NCBI RefSeq assembly: GCF_033568475.1 | Contig: NC_133122.1 | Location: 184,283,449-184,347,448 of the forward strand | DNA: 64,000 bases | Direction of reading: 5' to 3' | Source: Henckelia pumila | Taxonomy: Eukaryota; Streptophyta; Magnoliopsida; Lamiales; Gesneriaceae | Part shown: positions 35,004 through 48,200 of the stretch, piece by piece | How positions within the stretch are numbered: the first letter of the stretch is position 1 | Layout of the letters: every line of letters starts with the position of its first letter | Notes under the pieces: model-generated | What the model was told of the DNA's origin: nothing | The model's input: only the letters and a program-made list of their open reading frames with translations | The model's database searches: none | Program-made: the position numbers and the translations under genes

Positions 35004-35772
35004 TGCGATTGTTAAAAAAAAAAAACAAACGAATTTAAGGATAATAATAAAATATATATATAACAGATTGAATATATACGTGTAGAAAAATGTACAAAAT
35101 AAATAATTATGTTATTTACTAATTTATTGAACAATGTTATAAAATTAGTTAACAAATAATTATATATGCGTGCAATATATATATATAATTATGTTAACAA
35201 GCATCTAATCACAATTATGGAATCATATTTATTAACTTTCCTAAGAATGATAAATCTTCACATAAACAAATATCAATTAATATCGAGTAAAAATAAATGC
35301 ATAAAAAAAATATAATATCCCAATATAAGACACAAACATAAAAGTGTATAAAAGTCAATATTCTTCGGAAATATTGATAAACTTAAGATTTTGGATAATA
35401 TTCTTCAGGAATATTGAAAATCTTATATATTTATGTTGTATCCATAGATCTATCGAGATTTTCAATAAAAATATGTTGTGTTACTTCAAGAACATCAACA
35501 TAAAATTAAAATTAATGCTTATTCAGGAGCATAATATGAACATAAAATATGAGATACTTTGAGAGCATCAATATTAACTTTTAATATTGTGCTACTACCG
35601 GATCATTGAAACTATTGGCAAAAAATAATAATAATAATAATATTTGTGCTATTTCGAGAGCATCAATATGAAAGTTACATATTGTGCTTTATCGAGAGCA
35701 TCCACACAAAGATTACGAATGAAAATTATTTATGAGTTCTACCTTGAAGCTAGAGCACTCGTGCTGATAACG

Positions 35773-35949
35773 TGTTATAAATTTAATAGAGAAAGATGAA
35801 AGAATAAAAGACAAGAGAGAATATAATAGGAGAAGATGATTGTTTAATATATGGACTAAACACATCTATTTATATGATAGAGAGATTAGTGTAAAAAAAT
35901 TAAATTACAATCAAATCAATTATATATATATATATGTATATATATAACA
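35773..35949 (-). mobile_element. Copia element 1, 5' LTR (177 bp)
   Basis: TGTTATAAATTTAATAGAG..ATATAACA has TG..CA ends. On the minus strand it is followed by TTATCAGCACGAGTGCTC, the primer-site-like sequence common after short plant copia LTRs. Its outer (U3) end has a (TA)n run at 35924-35945 and abuts the 5' flank of the SWEETIE-like gene. Confidence 0.75.
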
Positions 35950-36208
35950 AGTAAACTGATTAGAATCGAGTCCCATTTCCCCAATTTCCCCTCGAAATCA
36001 AGGCAATGTTTGCAAATACTAAACATAAATATGCCTGGCTGTATGACCATAACTCTCAAAAACACTTTGTTGAGCTTATAAGCTCGCTCAGATCCCAGAA
36101 TCCCAACAGGACATCGATGACAAAAATGGCAGTATAGCCGAGCAGTGCAATTCCCAGAATTCAAACGCATTTCTGTTTGCTTCCTCTGTCTCGCACACGA
36201 GCCAGGCT
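35950..36208 (+). promoter_or_regulatory. 5' flank and leader of the SWEETIE-like gene
   Basis: Only 259 bases separate copia LTR 1 from the start codon. A TATA-like ACATAAATATG lies at 36023-36033. No other element is clear. If transcription starts there, the leader carries the short upstream frame at 36117-36137. Confidence 0.4.
36117..36137 (+). promoter_or_regulatory. Possible upstream ORF (6 codons)
   Basis: ATGACAAAAATGGCAGTATAG encodes six codons and a stop, in a different frame from the main start 71 bases further on. It matters only if the leader begins upstream of it, which the sequence alone cannot show. Confidence 0.25.
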
Positions 36209-39200
36209 ATGGCGAAAAATTTCGTGAGAGAGAACGTGCCTTTGTCAAGATTCGGAGTGCTGGTGGCGCAGCTCGAATCAATCGTGGCTTCTGCGGTGCA
36301 CAAGCTTCCGGACCCACTTCTCTGTTTTGATCTTTTATCTGATCTAATATCGGCCATTGAAGAGGAGCCCAAGGTTATTTTTTATCACCACTTGGCTTAT
36401 TTAAGTTTTGTGCTCAATGTGGTTTTGTCTACTTCTCTTCCCGCGTTTTGAGAAATTTCGGTATCTAATCCTCCTAAAATTCCTCTTCTTTAATAAAAAA
36501 ATCTAAGCTTTATTATGGTTCTTGCCTTGGCGTTTGTGTCGTTTTTGAGTTGGTGAAGAGAAAACGTCATCTGTTTCAGCGTCAAATTCAATGATATAAA
36601 TCTTAGGAACTTGTTGATATTAAACGATGAAATGAAATGAAATGTATACAGCGTGCAATAGAGTTATATTATGAACACTGCTAGAATCTCAAGTTGTAGG
36701 TTTCTTTTTTATGACATCTTGGCCGGTGGTTGCGTTCACGATTGAAATACCAGAAGGGTTTTTATTTTGAAAAAGAAATTATTTTTTTGGGTGTTTGGTC
36801 TATGTTGATCAAGGCATTCTGTAATCTGTATCAATACCCTTTTAAATCCTTTTTAATGTTGTCTTTTTTATTTCCATCTATTATTTCCCAGTACTTCTCA
36901 TGTTCTAGGGGTTAAATTGTTTATGATTCTCTTGCACTTCTGATCATAGATTCCAACATTTCAGGAATCCATACTGCTTTGGCAAAGGAAATGTGAGGAC
37001 ACTCTTTATTCTTTACTTGTGCTTGGAGCTCGTAGGCCAGTGCGACATTTGGCATCAGTGGCAATGGCAAAGATAATCTCGAAGGGTGATGGGATTTCAA
37101 TATACTCTAGAGCAAGCAGCCTGCAGGGATTTCTTTCCGATGGAAAGAAGAGTGAGGCTCAAAAAGTTTCTGGTTAGCACCAACTTTTGTTTTTACTCAT
37201 AGTGAGGATTTTTTATAGAGTGTAGACAAGTTAGAACATATTGAGAGATGGTGTTATTGCAATGAGGCCATGTTTTTCAAATTTTTTTTTATATCATGTT
37301 GTTAAGTTAAAAAGTTATGCTTTTGACGTAGGGATGAGCAAATACTGGTTATGTGGGTTTTGATAGAAACTCAAACCAAACCAAGTTTAATCTCTCTTAC
37401 GAAATAGCACATTAAACCAAGCATTAAAAACCAAACAAAACCAGACTTGTATTTTTGTTTTGGCTTGGTTTGAATGGATTTTAAATTTTACTAATGTCTT
37501 AATTAGTTAGCAAATATCAATGTACATTTAAACATTGAAGCATTTACTAATCGAATGCACGACAATGATATTATTATTAATAAATTATCCTTTTGAATAA
37601 ATTTTCTAACGTTGCATTTGAAATCAATGATTTCAAATTTATTTTCATTTTTAAGTAAGTTAAATAGAGGAAATTCAAATACATCTTCTTAGGTAGTGTT
37701 TGAGATTGCTTCTAGGAAGGACTTTTGAGTTTTTCCTTCACAAAATTTGAAAACTTTTTGAAGAAAAACCTCATCAAGTGCTCCCTACAACCAATCCCAA
37801 ACACTACCATAGTTACTTACACTATAATTGTATAACCAAAATGGATTTCAAATGACTCCAATGTTCTAAAGATTTGAAATACATTGTGATTAGTATAATT
37901 TTGAATGTGTGTAAGGTATCTAAAGAATGAAATATATTTAAATCAATGGATTTCAAATCCATCAATCCAAACACAACCTAAATTATTTTTAGGTTTAATT
38001 TTTTCCTTAATCATCATTATGAATAAATTTTTAGGGCCCACAATATGGGTCAATTTAAACTATCATAAGACCCGAAAGTTATAAAAATGAGCTCCATTAC
38101 ATGATACTGATTATATATATAAAATAAAAATTAAATTATTTATATATAATCAAATCTGACAGGTTTGGATTTTTTATATCTAAACTTTGAACCGAACCAA
38201 TTTTGTTGTTTTGGTTAATTCTAAAACCGATTCAAACTTGTGGTTTGGTTTCTACTCACCCTTACTCTGATGTACTGATATGACCCTACTGAAATCATAA
38301 ATGCACTGTGTTATGGGCTTGTGGGCATGCATGGGTTTACGGCCTTAGCTTTCTGAACTCCTTTTTAGTTTTTTCTTTTCTTAGGATATTCAGAGGTAAC
38401 TAGTGTTTAGCACCCAACAGCCTGCAACTATTATTTCCCCCAAAAAAGCAATATCTTATAACCACACTGGATTGCTTGTTCTTCCGCTGGTTTTTTCATA
38501 GTTTCACTTTGCCACATCATCCAGCAAAAATGTTGAAAGCATCCCGACCCTGAGAATAACCATTTTATGGCAGTCTGGCCGCTGGGGGCACATATGGTCA
38601 ATGATATGCTCTCTACATTTTTATGAATAGGCATTGTTATCATGCCAAATATGTTTTGATCGCAACATTGGGGGGATTGTTCATTATTGTCATTTTCTGG
38701 ATGCTGGTGTAGGTGCTGCTCAATGCTTGGGAGAATTGTATCGCTACTTTGGAAGACGAATTGTTTCTGGATTGCTTGAAACAACTAATATTGTTGTAAA
38801 ACTTCTAAAATTTAGTGAGGTATTTGAATTCCTTTTTAATCAAGTAGTTTTTAACTTTCTTTCCTATAACATCATCCATTTTATCTAATGTGGAAAGTAG
38901 CTGTTTTATGCCTTATATTACATTTTGGGGGGCATTGAGTAGTCAATATCTGAACACAGGGTAACAAAACCTGCATAGCTTTGTTTTATCTGTCATTTGT
39001 AGTCAATATCTGTTGCTATGGAAACACAGGGTAACAAAACCTGCATAGCTTTGTTTAATCTGTCATTTGTTTAATCTGTCGCTTTCGATACATACATGTA
39101 TCCCTTATTCATGTGACATATACAAGTTCTTTTTGTTTGCTTTCTACAACACAAGGTCGTTGAAGCTAGTGAATGTGAAAGAATTCCTCCCTCCGTGCAC

Positions 39201-42200
39201 CCCTCCAAGATAATAAATAAAATGAAGTTCTTTTTGAGTTGAATGTGGTCAAGGATTTTTTTTGGTGAAGACTGAAGCCTTTTGAACATTAGCCTGTCAC
39301 CTTCCGATCTGCCATAGATGCAAGAAATTTCATGTGAAAATGCTTTTTTTATGTCTTATAGTATATAACCAACATTGGATTTTTTGTTGGATAATTTGTG
39401 TGGATCAAGAATTATTTTCAAGGATATCACAGTGATTGAACCTTGTTATCTATAATTAAACTCAGGATTGAAACCTGACTAGCTATGTCATTTATGTAGA
39501 GTTTAGATGGTGCAATGTAGATTTGGAATTTTTTTTGGGTAAAACCATGCTTTCTCTTTTACAAGTTGCTCCCTCTTTACACTTTCTCTTCCCCTGTGAA
39601 TCTCTGCAGTGAACCGTTGCTTACATTGGGCGGTATGAGATTGCTTATCTCAGTGCTGGGTTTTATTCCTTAGTTCTGTGTATTTCAGTGTTATTTATTT
39701 ATTTATAATTCTTGTAAAATTATCATCTGCGGATTTCTTATCCGCTTTTCTTAATTATCACATGATCTTTTTTTTATATAATATATATATATGTAAAAAA
39801 GAGAGAATTCTTTTCTTTTTTATTTCAGTACTACTTTTTTACATTGGATGCTACTATATTATATAATTTACAATACAAATCAAATCCCAAGATTCTAGAT
39901 GTAATCTATATCTATCTATAAATAAATAAATCTTGTTACCAAATAAACTGATACTATATAAAAGATAAGATTTGATTTAATTTAATCTAAATATTCTACA
40001 CTCCCCCTCAAGCTTGGCTATAGATGTTGATGAGTCCAAGCTTGTGAATAAGAAATTCAAATGAATTTTCTGTCAGGCCTTTAGTTAGTAGATCAGCTAG
40101 TTGATGAGAAGTGGGAACATATTCGATGTCGATTATGCCTCCATCCAATTTTTCTTTAATGAAATGACGATCTACTTCCACATGCTTCGTTCTGTCATGA
40201 TGGACAGGATTATGAGCTATACTAATGGTAGATTTGTTATCACAGTATAGTTTCATGGGGCTTTCAAATCCGATTCTCAATTCTTCCATCACCCTCTTTA
40301 TCCAAATGAGTTCACATATTCCATGTGACATGGCCCTATATTCAGCTTCAGCGCTGCTCCTGGCCACAACAGATTGTTTCTTGCTCCTCCACGTTACCAA
40401 ATTTCCCCACAGTAATGTACAATATCCAGTTGTCGATTTTCGATCATCGATCGAACCGGCCCAATCTGCATCAGTAAATCCTTTTATTCCCCTGTCGCTG
40501 GTTTTAGTAAAGAATAAACCTTTTCCAGGTGTTTGTTTCAAATATCTCAAGATGCGATACACAGCATTGAGATGACCTTGACGTGGAGCATGCATATACT
40601 GGCTGACTAAGCTGACTCCAAATGCAATGTCCGGCCTTGTATGTGAAAGATAAATAAGTCTTCCCACAAGGCGTTGATACTTTCCCTTGTCAACTGGCTC
40701 ACCTTCCAGCATCTTCTCTTTATTACCAAGTTCAATTGGGGTCTTACTTGGTTTGCTTCCCAGCATGCCTGTCTCTTCCAGAAGATCTAAGGTGTATTTC
40801 CTTTGAGAAACGGAAATTCCATTCTTGCTTCTTGCTATCTCCATCCCTAAGAAATACTTTAATGCTCCAAGATCTTTGACTTCAAACTCTTTTGCCATCA
40901 TTTGTTTGATTTTGTTCATTTCTTCACTATCATCTCCGGTGATAATAATATCATCAACATACACAATGATAACAGTGATCCTTCCTTTCTCAGAATGTCT
41001 CATAAACAGTGTGTGATCAGCCTGTCCCTGTTTGTACCCAAATCTCTTGATAGCCTTTGAAAACCTGTCAAACCAAGCTCTAGGAGACTGCTTTAAACCA
41101 TAGAGAGATTTGTTAAGTTTACAAACAATTTCTCTTCCTAGATTCTCCGTAAACCCCGGAGGTTGACACATATAGACTTCCTCTTCCAACTCACCATTCA
41201 AGAATGCATTTTTAATATCGAATTGATGCAGAGGCCAATCAAGATTGACTGCTAAAGAGAGAAGAATTCGAACCGTATTGAGTTTGGCAACAGGAGCAAA
41301 AGTCTCATTATAGTCAATCCCAAAGGTTTGTGTAAAGCCTTTGGCCACCAGTCGGGCTTTATACCTTTCCACTGAGCCATCCGCCCTATATTTTAGAGTG
41401 AAAACCCATTTACTGCCCACTGCACACTTGCCCTGTGGTAATTTCACCAAGTCCCATGTGTTATTTTTCTTAAGGGCATCCATCTCTTCTAGAACAGCAT
41501 TTTTCCACTCCGGAACAATCAATGCCTCCTCAATAGACCTGGGAATAGATACACTAGATAGATTTGAAGTAAAAGCACGAAATGGAGGTGACAGTTTTGA
41601 GTAGGAGACAAACTGGGAGATAGGGTGTTGGGTACAAGACCTTACACCTTTTCTAACAGCTATGGGCAAGTCTAGATCAAGAATGGAATTGGATATACCT
41701 GGTTCTTTGGGAGGTTCCACTACCGGGTCATTTGTTTGACAGTGAGTGGGATCCATGACTTCTTTTTCAAACTGAGGTTTTTTCTTGCGAGAGTAGACTT
41801 GTAGTTTTTGCTGTCTAGGAACATGTCTTTGCTCTGTGTGACTAGGAGAGGGGCTGGAAAGGCTGCTGGGCAAACTGGGTACGCTGCTGGACGAACTGGT
41901 AGGGCTGAGAGGAGGGCTGCTGGATGAAGAGTTAGTTGAGTTGAAATTGGGCAGTGGACTGATATGTACAGAATCAGTGGGTAAAGGTATATCCAAAACA
42001 TCCCAGAAGCCAGATTCACTCTTGTTTTCCCCCTGAATCGCAGCGGATGAGAAATAAGGAGTATTTTCAAAGAAAGTAACATCACACGAGACATACATTT
42101 TTCTGGTTTGAGGACAATAACACCTATAACCCTTTTGTGTTGGAGAATATCCAACAAAAACAGTTTTGACAGCCCTAGGATCAAGCTTGCTTTGACCTTG

Positions 42201-45200
42201 GTTATGGAGATGGACAAAAGCTGTACACCCAAAGGTTTTTAGAGGAATATCATGGGGTTTAAACACGTGAGTATAGTGCTTCTTGAGAACAGACAAAGGA
42301 GTGTTGAACTTTAGAGGGCGACTAGGTAGGCGATTTATTAAGTAGGCGGAAGTTAAGATAGCATCCCCCCACAAATATTTTGGAATGTTCATTGTAAACA
42401 TAAGGGCCCGGGAAATTTCTAACAAGTGCCTATTCTTTCTTTCCGACACTCCATTTTGTTGTGGAGTATCAACACAAGAGCTTTGGTGTATGATCCCATG
42501 CTGTGATAAATACTCACCAAGACTGGAATTAAAGTATTCCTTCCCATTATCTGTTCTTAGTATTCGAATTTTGGCTTGAAATTGGGTTTGTACCATTTTA
42601 TGGAAAATTTTGAATGTGCGAGCAGTTTCAGATTTATCTTGAAGCAGAAAAACCCAAGTGACTCTCGTGTGATCATCGATAAATGTGAGAAACCATCTTT
42701 TTCCACCTGAGGTGGTGACTTTGGAAGGTCCCCATACATCGCTATGGATTAAAGAAAAAGGTGTTGATGGTACATATGGTTTTGGGGAAAAAGAGGTGCG
42801 AGTTTGTTTTGCAAGTTGGCAAATTTCACAATCAAGTGACTCAAGCTCTTTATTACTGAACAAATAAGGAAATTGATGTCTTAAATAAGAAAAACTTGGA
42901 TGACCAAGTCTACGATGCCACAAAATAAGTTCTCGACTCCTAGACACAGAAAAAGACACATTATTAGACTCGAACTTCTGTCTACTCTTTGTTGGATCAT
43001 TCTCGAAGTAATAAAGGCTTCATGAACCCTAGCACTGCCAATCATCTTCCCCGATAGTAGGTCCTGAAATTGACATGAAGAAGACATGAATTTAGCAACA
43101 CAGTTACTGTCTCGAGTCAATTTATTAACTGAAATCAGATTGCATTTCAATGCAGGAACATGGAAGGCTGCTAACAGAACCAAAGTTGAGGATAATCTTA
43201 TGTTACCAATTCCAGCAACGCCTGTCCTAGAACCATCAGCCAGTATAACAGTAGTGGGACGTGTGCAAGGAATATAGGTACAAAAGATATTTAAACAACC
43301 TGTCATATGGTCTGATGCCCCTGAATCAATGATCCAAGGATCCAGAGAGAAATATGAGGATTTTTGGACAGAGAAATTTTTACCAGAATGAGCAATTGAA
43401 CATGAGCTAACACTGGGATTGACCGAAGATTGATTGAGCAGTTTGCAAAGTTGTTCAATCTGCTCTTTAGTCAAGGACATAGAAGTAGCATCTGATTTGC
43501 CATCGGCAAATTTGGTCTTGTACACCTTGCTGTCCTTTTTCTTTTTAGGCTGCCAGTTCGCAGGTTTCCCATGGAGGTCCCAACATGTATCCCTGGTATG
43601 TCCAGGATAATGACAATGGTCACACAGCGGACGATTACTTGACTTTTGGTCGGGATTATACTTCCCAAAGGATGTGGGCCTGTGTGAAACAAGGGCAGAA
43701 CCTTCTGGTATAGATGTAACAACCGAAACATCAACAAGCATGACTTTTCGGCGAGTTTCTTCCCGTCGAACCTCAGCGAATGCATCTTCAGCCGAGGGAA
43801 AGGGCTCTCGGGCCACCACCCGACCGCGTACTTCATCCAAGTCGCGATTAAGCCCCGCAAGAAAATCAAATACTCTTTCCTTCTCGATGTTTTTTCTCTG
43901 TTTGACACTGCAGTCCACACAGATTGACTCTTCCTCTAAGAAAAGGTCGAGTTCTTGCCAGAGGTCTTGAAGATCCGAGAAGTATTGAGTGACAGACTTT
44001 GAATCCTGCTTCATTTCTTTGAGTTTAGAACGGAGCTCAAAGATCTGAGAAGCATTACCAAAGTCCGAATACATACGTCGGGCTGCGTCCCATACTTCTT
44101 TGGCCGTCTTGAACCAGAGATATCGTCGGCTAATTTGAGGCTCCATTGAATTTATGAGCCAAGCAAGAACCATCGAATTCTCGACCAACCATGTTTTGTA
44201 TGAAGAATCGGTGGATTTGGGAGTTGGTAATTCACCGGTGATGTACCCCAATTTTCCCCTGCCACAAATCACAATTTTTACTGATTGTGCCCACTGGAGA
44301 TAATTTTTTCCATCTAGTTTGTGGCTTGTAATTGAAGAGGATGAGTGATCGTTCCCCAAAAAGGTTGTGATGGGAGTGAGGGTTTTTCCGGCCGTGGAAT
44401 CGGCAGAATCAGTACTGTCTTTCAAAGGGGAAGAATCGGATTTGGCCATTTTGTAACCTTAGGCTCTGATACCATGTAAAAAAGAGAGAATTCTTTTCTT
44501 TTTTATTTCAGTACTACTTTTTTACATTGGATGCTACTATATTATATAATTTACAATACAAATCAAATCCCAAGATTTTAGATGTAATCTATATCTATCT
44601 ATAAATAAATAAATCTTGTTACCAAATAAACTGATACTATATAAAAGATAAGATTTGATTTAATTTAATCTAAATATTCTACAATATATATATAATATGA
44701 TCTCATTTCATATAAAAAAAATGTTTCCTTTTTGTCTACATCTTACAGGAAATAATGTTTTTCCTTCCTTTTGACATTATTTAAGAACATACATTATTTC
44801 AATTTTCTGTGTTCAGTTGGCCCACAAATTCTTTTGATATGATTCAAAACAAAGCTTGGAGTAATGTTAACCTTTTTTAACACCGTGCAAACTAAATCGC
44901 AATGTTAACCTTTTTTAACACCGTGCAAACTAAATCGCAATGCAATTACATTTTTGAAACTTAAAAGTTCTAAAATCCTTCGGTTTAAAATCTGAGGCTG
45001 CGGAATTGTACATGTAGAATCTGGGCCTGACTAAGTAAAGTCGTCGCACAACCTTAGCTTCTTTATTGTACGTGATTACATTGGCCATATTTTCTCATCA
45101 AACTGGTTGCAAATCCTCAAATGTGAATTTCTGCAATGAAGGCTTTTCATTCTCCACATTTCTGCTTTGAAGCCATGTTTTATTTCATTAGACGGGATGG

Positions 45201-48200
45201 CAAACATTGAAAACTCGGGCACTGAGATGATGTTGATTTAAGTTACCATGTTTCCTTATGAGTCATGACAGGTCCTGCACGCAGTTGGGGAGACTCGATT
45301 ATAAATGACTTGTCAGAAAATTATTTTTCTCTTTTCGCGTGCAAATTTCAACGCGTCTTGTTTGATTGATCCATCGGCCAGTAGTGCATTAATTTCAGTG
45401 TGTAGATATCGAAAACTTTATTTGTGATGCTTCTCCGATTTGTTTCAACTGAAATGTGTCACAGGATAATAAAAAGGTGTTATTTTTTATTCTCGATATG
45501 AATTTCATTAAATAGCTTTGAATATCCTATCTAACTGCTGGGTGCTCTAGGAATTTGTGAGACAAGAGGCCTTGCACATGCTTCGCAATGCTTTGGAAGG
45601 TTCTGGTGGGAATGCTAATTCTGCAGCTTATACAGAGGCCTTTCGTGCCATTACACGGATAGGAGTTGTAGATAAATCTTTTAGTGTCAGAATAGCTGCT
45701 GCAAGATGCCTCAAGGCATTTGCAAATATTGGAGGACCGGGAATAGGACTTGGAGAACTTGAGAACTGTTTGTCTCTTTGTGTAAAGGTTCTGATGTTAC
45801 CATGTTCCCTCTTTTTTTATCTTGTTAAAATTGATTCTTTCTTTAGATAGGAATCAATAAAAGTCTATTTGTTGTAGATCCTTGAGGATCCGGTGAAATC
45901 TGTAAGGGATGCTTTTGCTGAAGCTTTAGGAGCATTGCTGGCTCTTGGAATGAATCCTGATGCACAGGTATGAATCTTTGTTCTGAACTTGGTTCTATCT
46001 TGCACCTCTCTGATTTTTTTATCATTCATATATTAGGTGCAACCAAGAGGAAAAAGTCATGTCACGCCAAAGAAACTTGAAGGTGGCTTGCAGAAACACT
46101 TGTGCATTCCATTTATAAAAGGTACATGCTTCTATAGATTTTCAAAAACTAGTTCTTGTGACTCATTTGAATTTATTTGCAAAAGAACCGTACATAACTA
46201 TAGTTTGTGAGATTATAGTTAATCTATCGAAAGTGTTAAAAAGTTTTTAGTTTCGTGAATTCTCCTACTAAGTCCTAATAGTTCTGATAATGTTGAGTGC
46301 TGGGGTGAACTTGTCAGGTTTTAGGTCTAGGCTATCTAGGAATGAAGTCAAGATGAGGTTGTGGTCCAAGTGCGAGTCTGGGCTAGATTTTAAAGAATCG
46401 GTAACAAATATGATGATATTGTCTATGGACATGGAAATATTTGGTTGGTAGCATGCATTTGCCTTCCATATCTGTTAGGGCACTATGTATACGTCACTAC
46501 CAAATTTGCTTCCCGATATGCTTCCAGTGCCTTGGGATGAAAAGATTGTCTCTAGGTTTACAATATACAAGGTTGAACTGACACATCATCGAAAGCTGCC
46601 TGGGAAATACATGTTTATTTCTACTCAAGGTTGCCTCTTGATGGAATATCTAATATTTGAGGTGCTGGTTGTGAATTTGCTGGTAGCCAACTTTCTTTTG
46701 GTACGAAGACAGTAGGAAACATCGTGGTCTTGGAACAAAAAAACACTCAATAATTTGGTTATAACAATAAGTGTAAAGTGCCTGCTTATTTAAAATCCCT
46801 TTGTTTTAATAAAAAATTGATGTATAGGTCGTTTTTTAAACTTCAAGTCCAGCAATATGTTAACATTATTTAGGATTGCTTCTGATATTTCAATTCTTTA
46901 TTTGCTGAAATCTAAATTTATTCTCACTTACATGTTTCTGATCTATTGTAACTTGCAGTTAGTGGGCCTCGTCTGAAGCACGTACGCGTTGGCCTCTCCT
47001 TATCGTGGGTTTGCTTTTTACAGGTAGGCCGTAGGTAGCTAATGAACTTAACTTGATATACAAACCCTTTATTGCAATATAAAAAGATATAATTATTCCA
47101 GTCAGATCCCATCCAAATTATGTGTGAAAAATATATGATCATTTTCATGTTCAATAAGCTCCAAGTGTTGGATGGATGGGATGCAGGCTTACCGAGGAAT
47201 GTCACCTTTAGGAGCCCTTGGAATTGTTTTTAGGAATTATCCGGCTTTTCTTCAGTCAGTGAGGGTTGTGGTGAAAGCGGGTAACAAGATAAGGTTTTGG
47301 GAGGACTGAGGACGTGGTAGGGGGAATCAGCTTTCTAGGATCCTTTTCTTTCTTTATTTCAGATTTCAACAGCGTAGAATAAACCGATCTCCTATTTTGT
47401 TCACTTTGATGACTCATCCATCCGTTTCCTCTTTTCATTCTTGGGATTTACATTTGTGAAGAGACTTGAGGGATGAGGAAGTTAATGCTTTGAGTGGTTT
47501 GCTAGGAGCTTTAGAGGGGATCAGCTTGGTTGAAGGAGCTGAAGATGTTAGAAAATGGGTTTTGGAATCTTCGTGGATTTTCTCAGTTAAATACTTCTAT
47601 GAGTCTTTCTTCCCGACCCACTTTCCTCTTTATCACGTTATTTGGAAATCACCGATCCCATCCCAAATACAAATGTTTTCGTGGATAGCTGTATTGGGGA
47701 ACTTACCAACTTGTGAGATGTTGCAAAGAAGGTGGCCCACATGTTCTTTATGACCGAACTAGTGCGTGTTATGTCGGCAAGAGGTGGAGACTCAGGATCA
47801 CATTTTTATTCATAGTCCTGTTACGAGCTATCTTTGGTGCAAAGCTTTGGAGGAGTTGGGTTTGGTTTGGGTGACTCCGAAATTGACTAGGATTTATTTG
47901 CTACGGATATTGTTTGTGATCTAGGTAGGAGGGGTAGAATTTTTTGGACATTCGTTGCTCATTGTATTTGTTGGGCAGTGTGGCTGGAAAGGAATAGGAG
48001 GATTTTTAACAGTTTGGAAGAGACGCGGGAAGAGTGCCGGGATAAGGTAAAATTTCGGCCCCTGTTTGGATCGGAAAGCACAAGGACTTTAAGTTATTTT
48101 CGGTTTCAGATTTATATATGAACTAGAGTTTTATATGCTGTTAATTTGTTTAGATTTTGGTGTCAGGGTTTGCGGGCCACATCTCCACCTTTTGTACTCA

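Larger units (their letters stand above)
30245..35949 (-). mobile_element. Ty1/copia element 1, decayed, 3' end missing
   Basis: A minus-strand copia element with 5' LTR (35773-35949), gag, protease region, integrase, reverse transcriptase and RNase H in the usual order. The coding sequence is broken by several frame changes and stops. No 3' LTR is present: sequence similarity to the polyprotein ends at about 30266, at a 22-base copy of sequence found again at 30372-30393. The element lies just upstream of, and opposite to, the SWEETIE-like gene. Confidence 0.88.
39792..44683 (-). mobile_element. Ty1/copia element 2, full length, young, in SWEETIE intron 3
   Basis: The element is 4892 bp long. 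Two 209 bp LTRs (39792-40000 and 44475-44683) differ by one base (C versus T in CAAGATTYTAG). They are flanked by ATATA on both sides (39787-39791 and 44684-44688). The polypurine tract TGAGGGGGAG is beside the left LTR and the primer-binding site TGGTATCAGAGC is beside the right LTR, both on the minus strand. It lies antisense to the host gene. Gag and pol are open apart from one frame change near 43010. Confidence 0.97.

Noticed and set aside
47466..47753. Possible extra SWEETIE exon at 47466-47753
   Set aside because: The peptide matches the LINE zf-RVT region of the copy at 51586-52296, and exon 7 joins exon 8 (52922) in phase without it.
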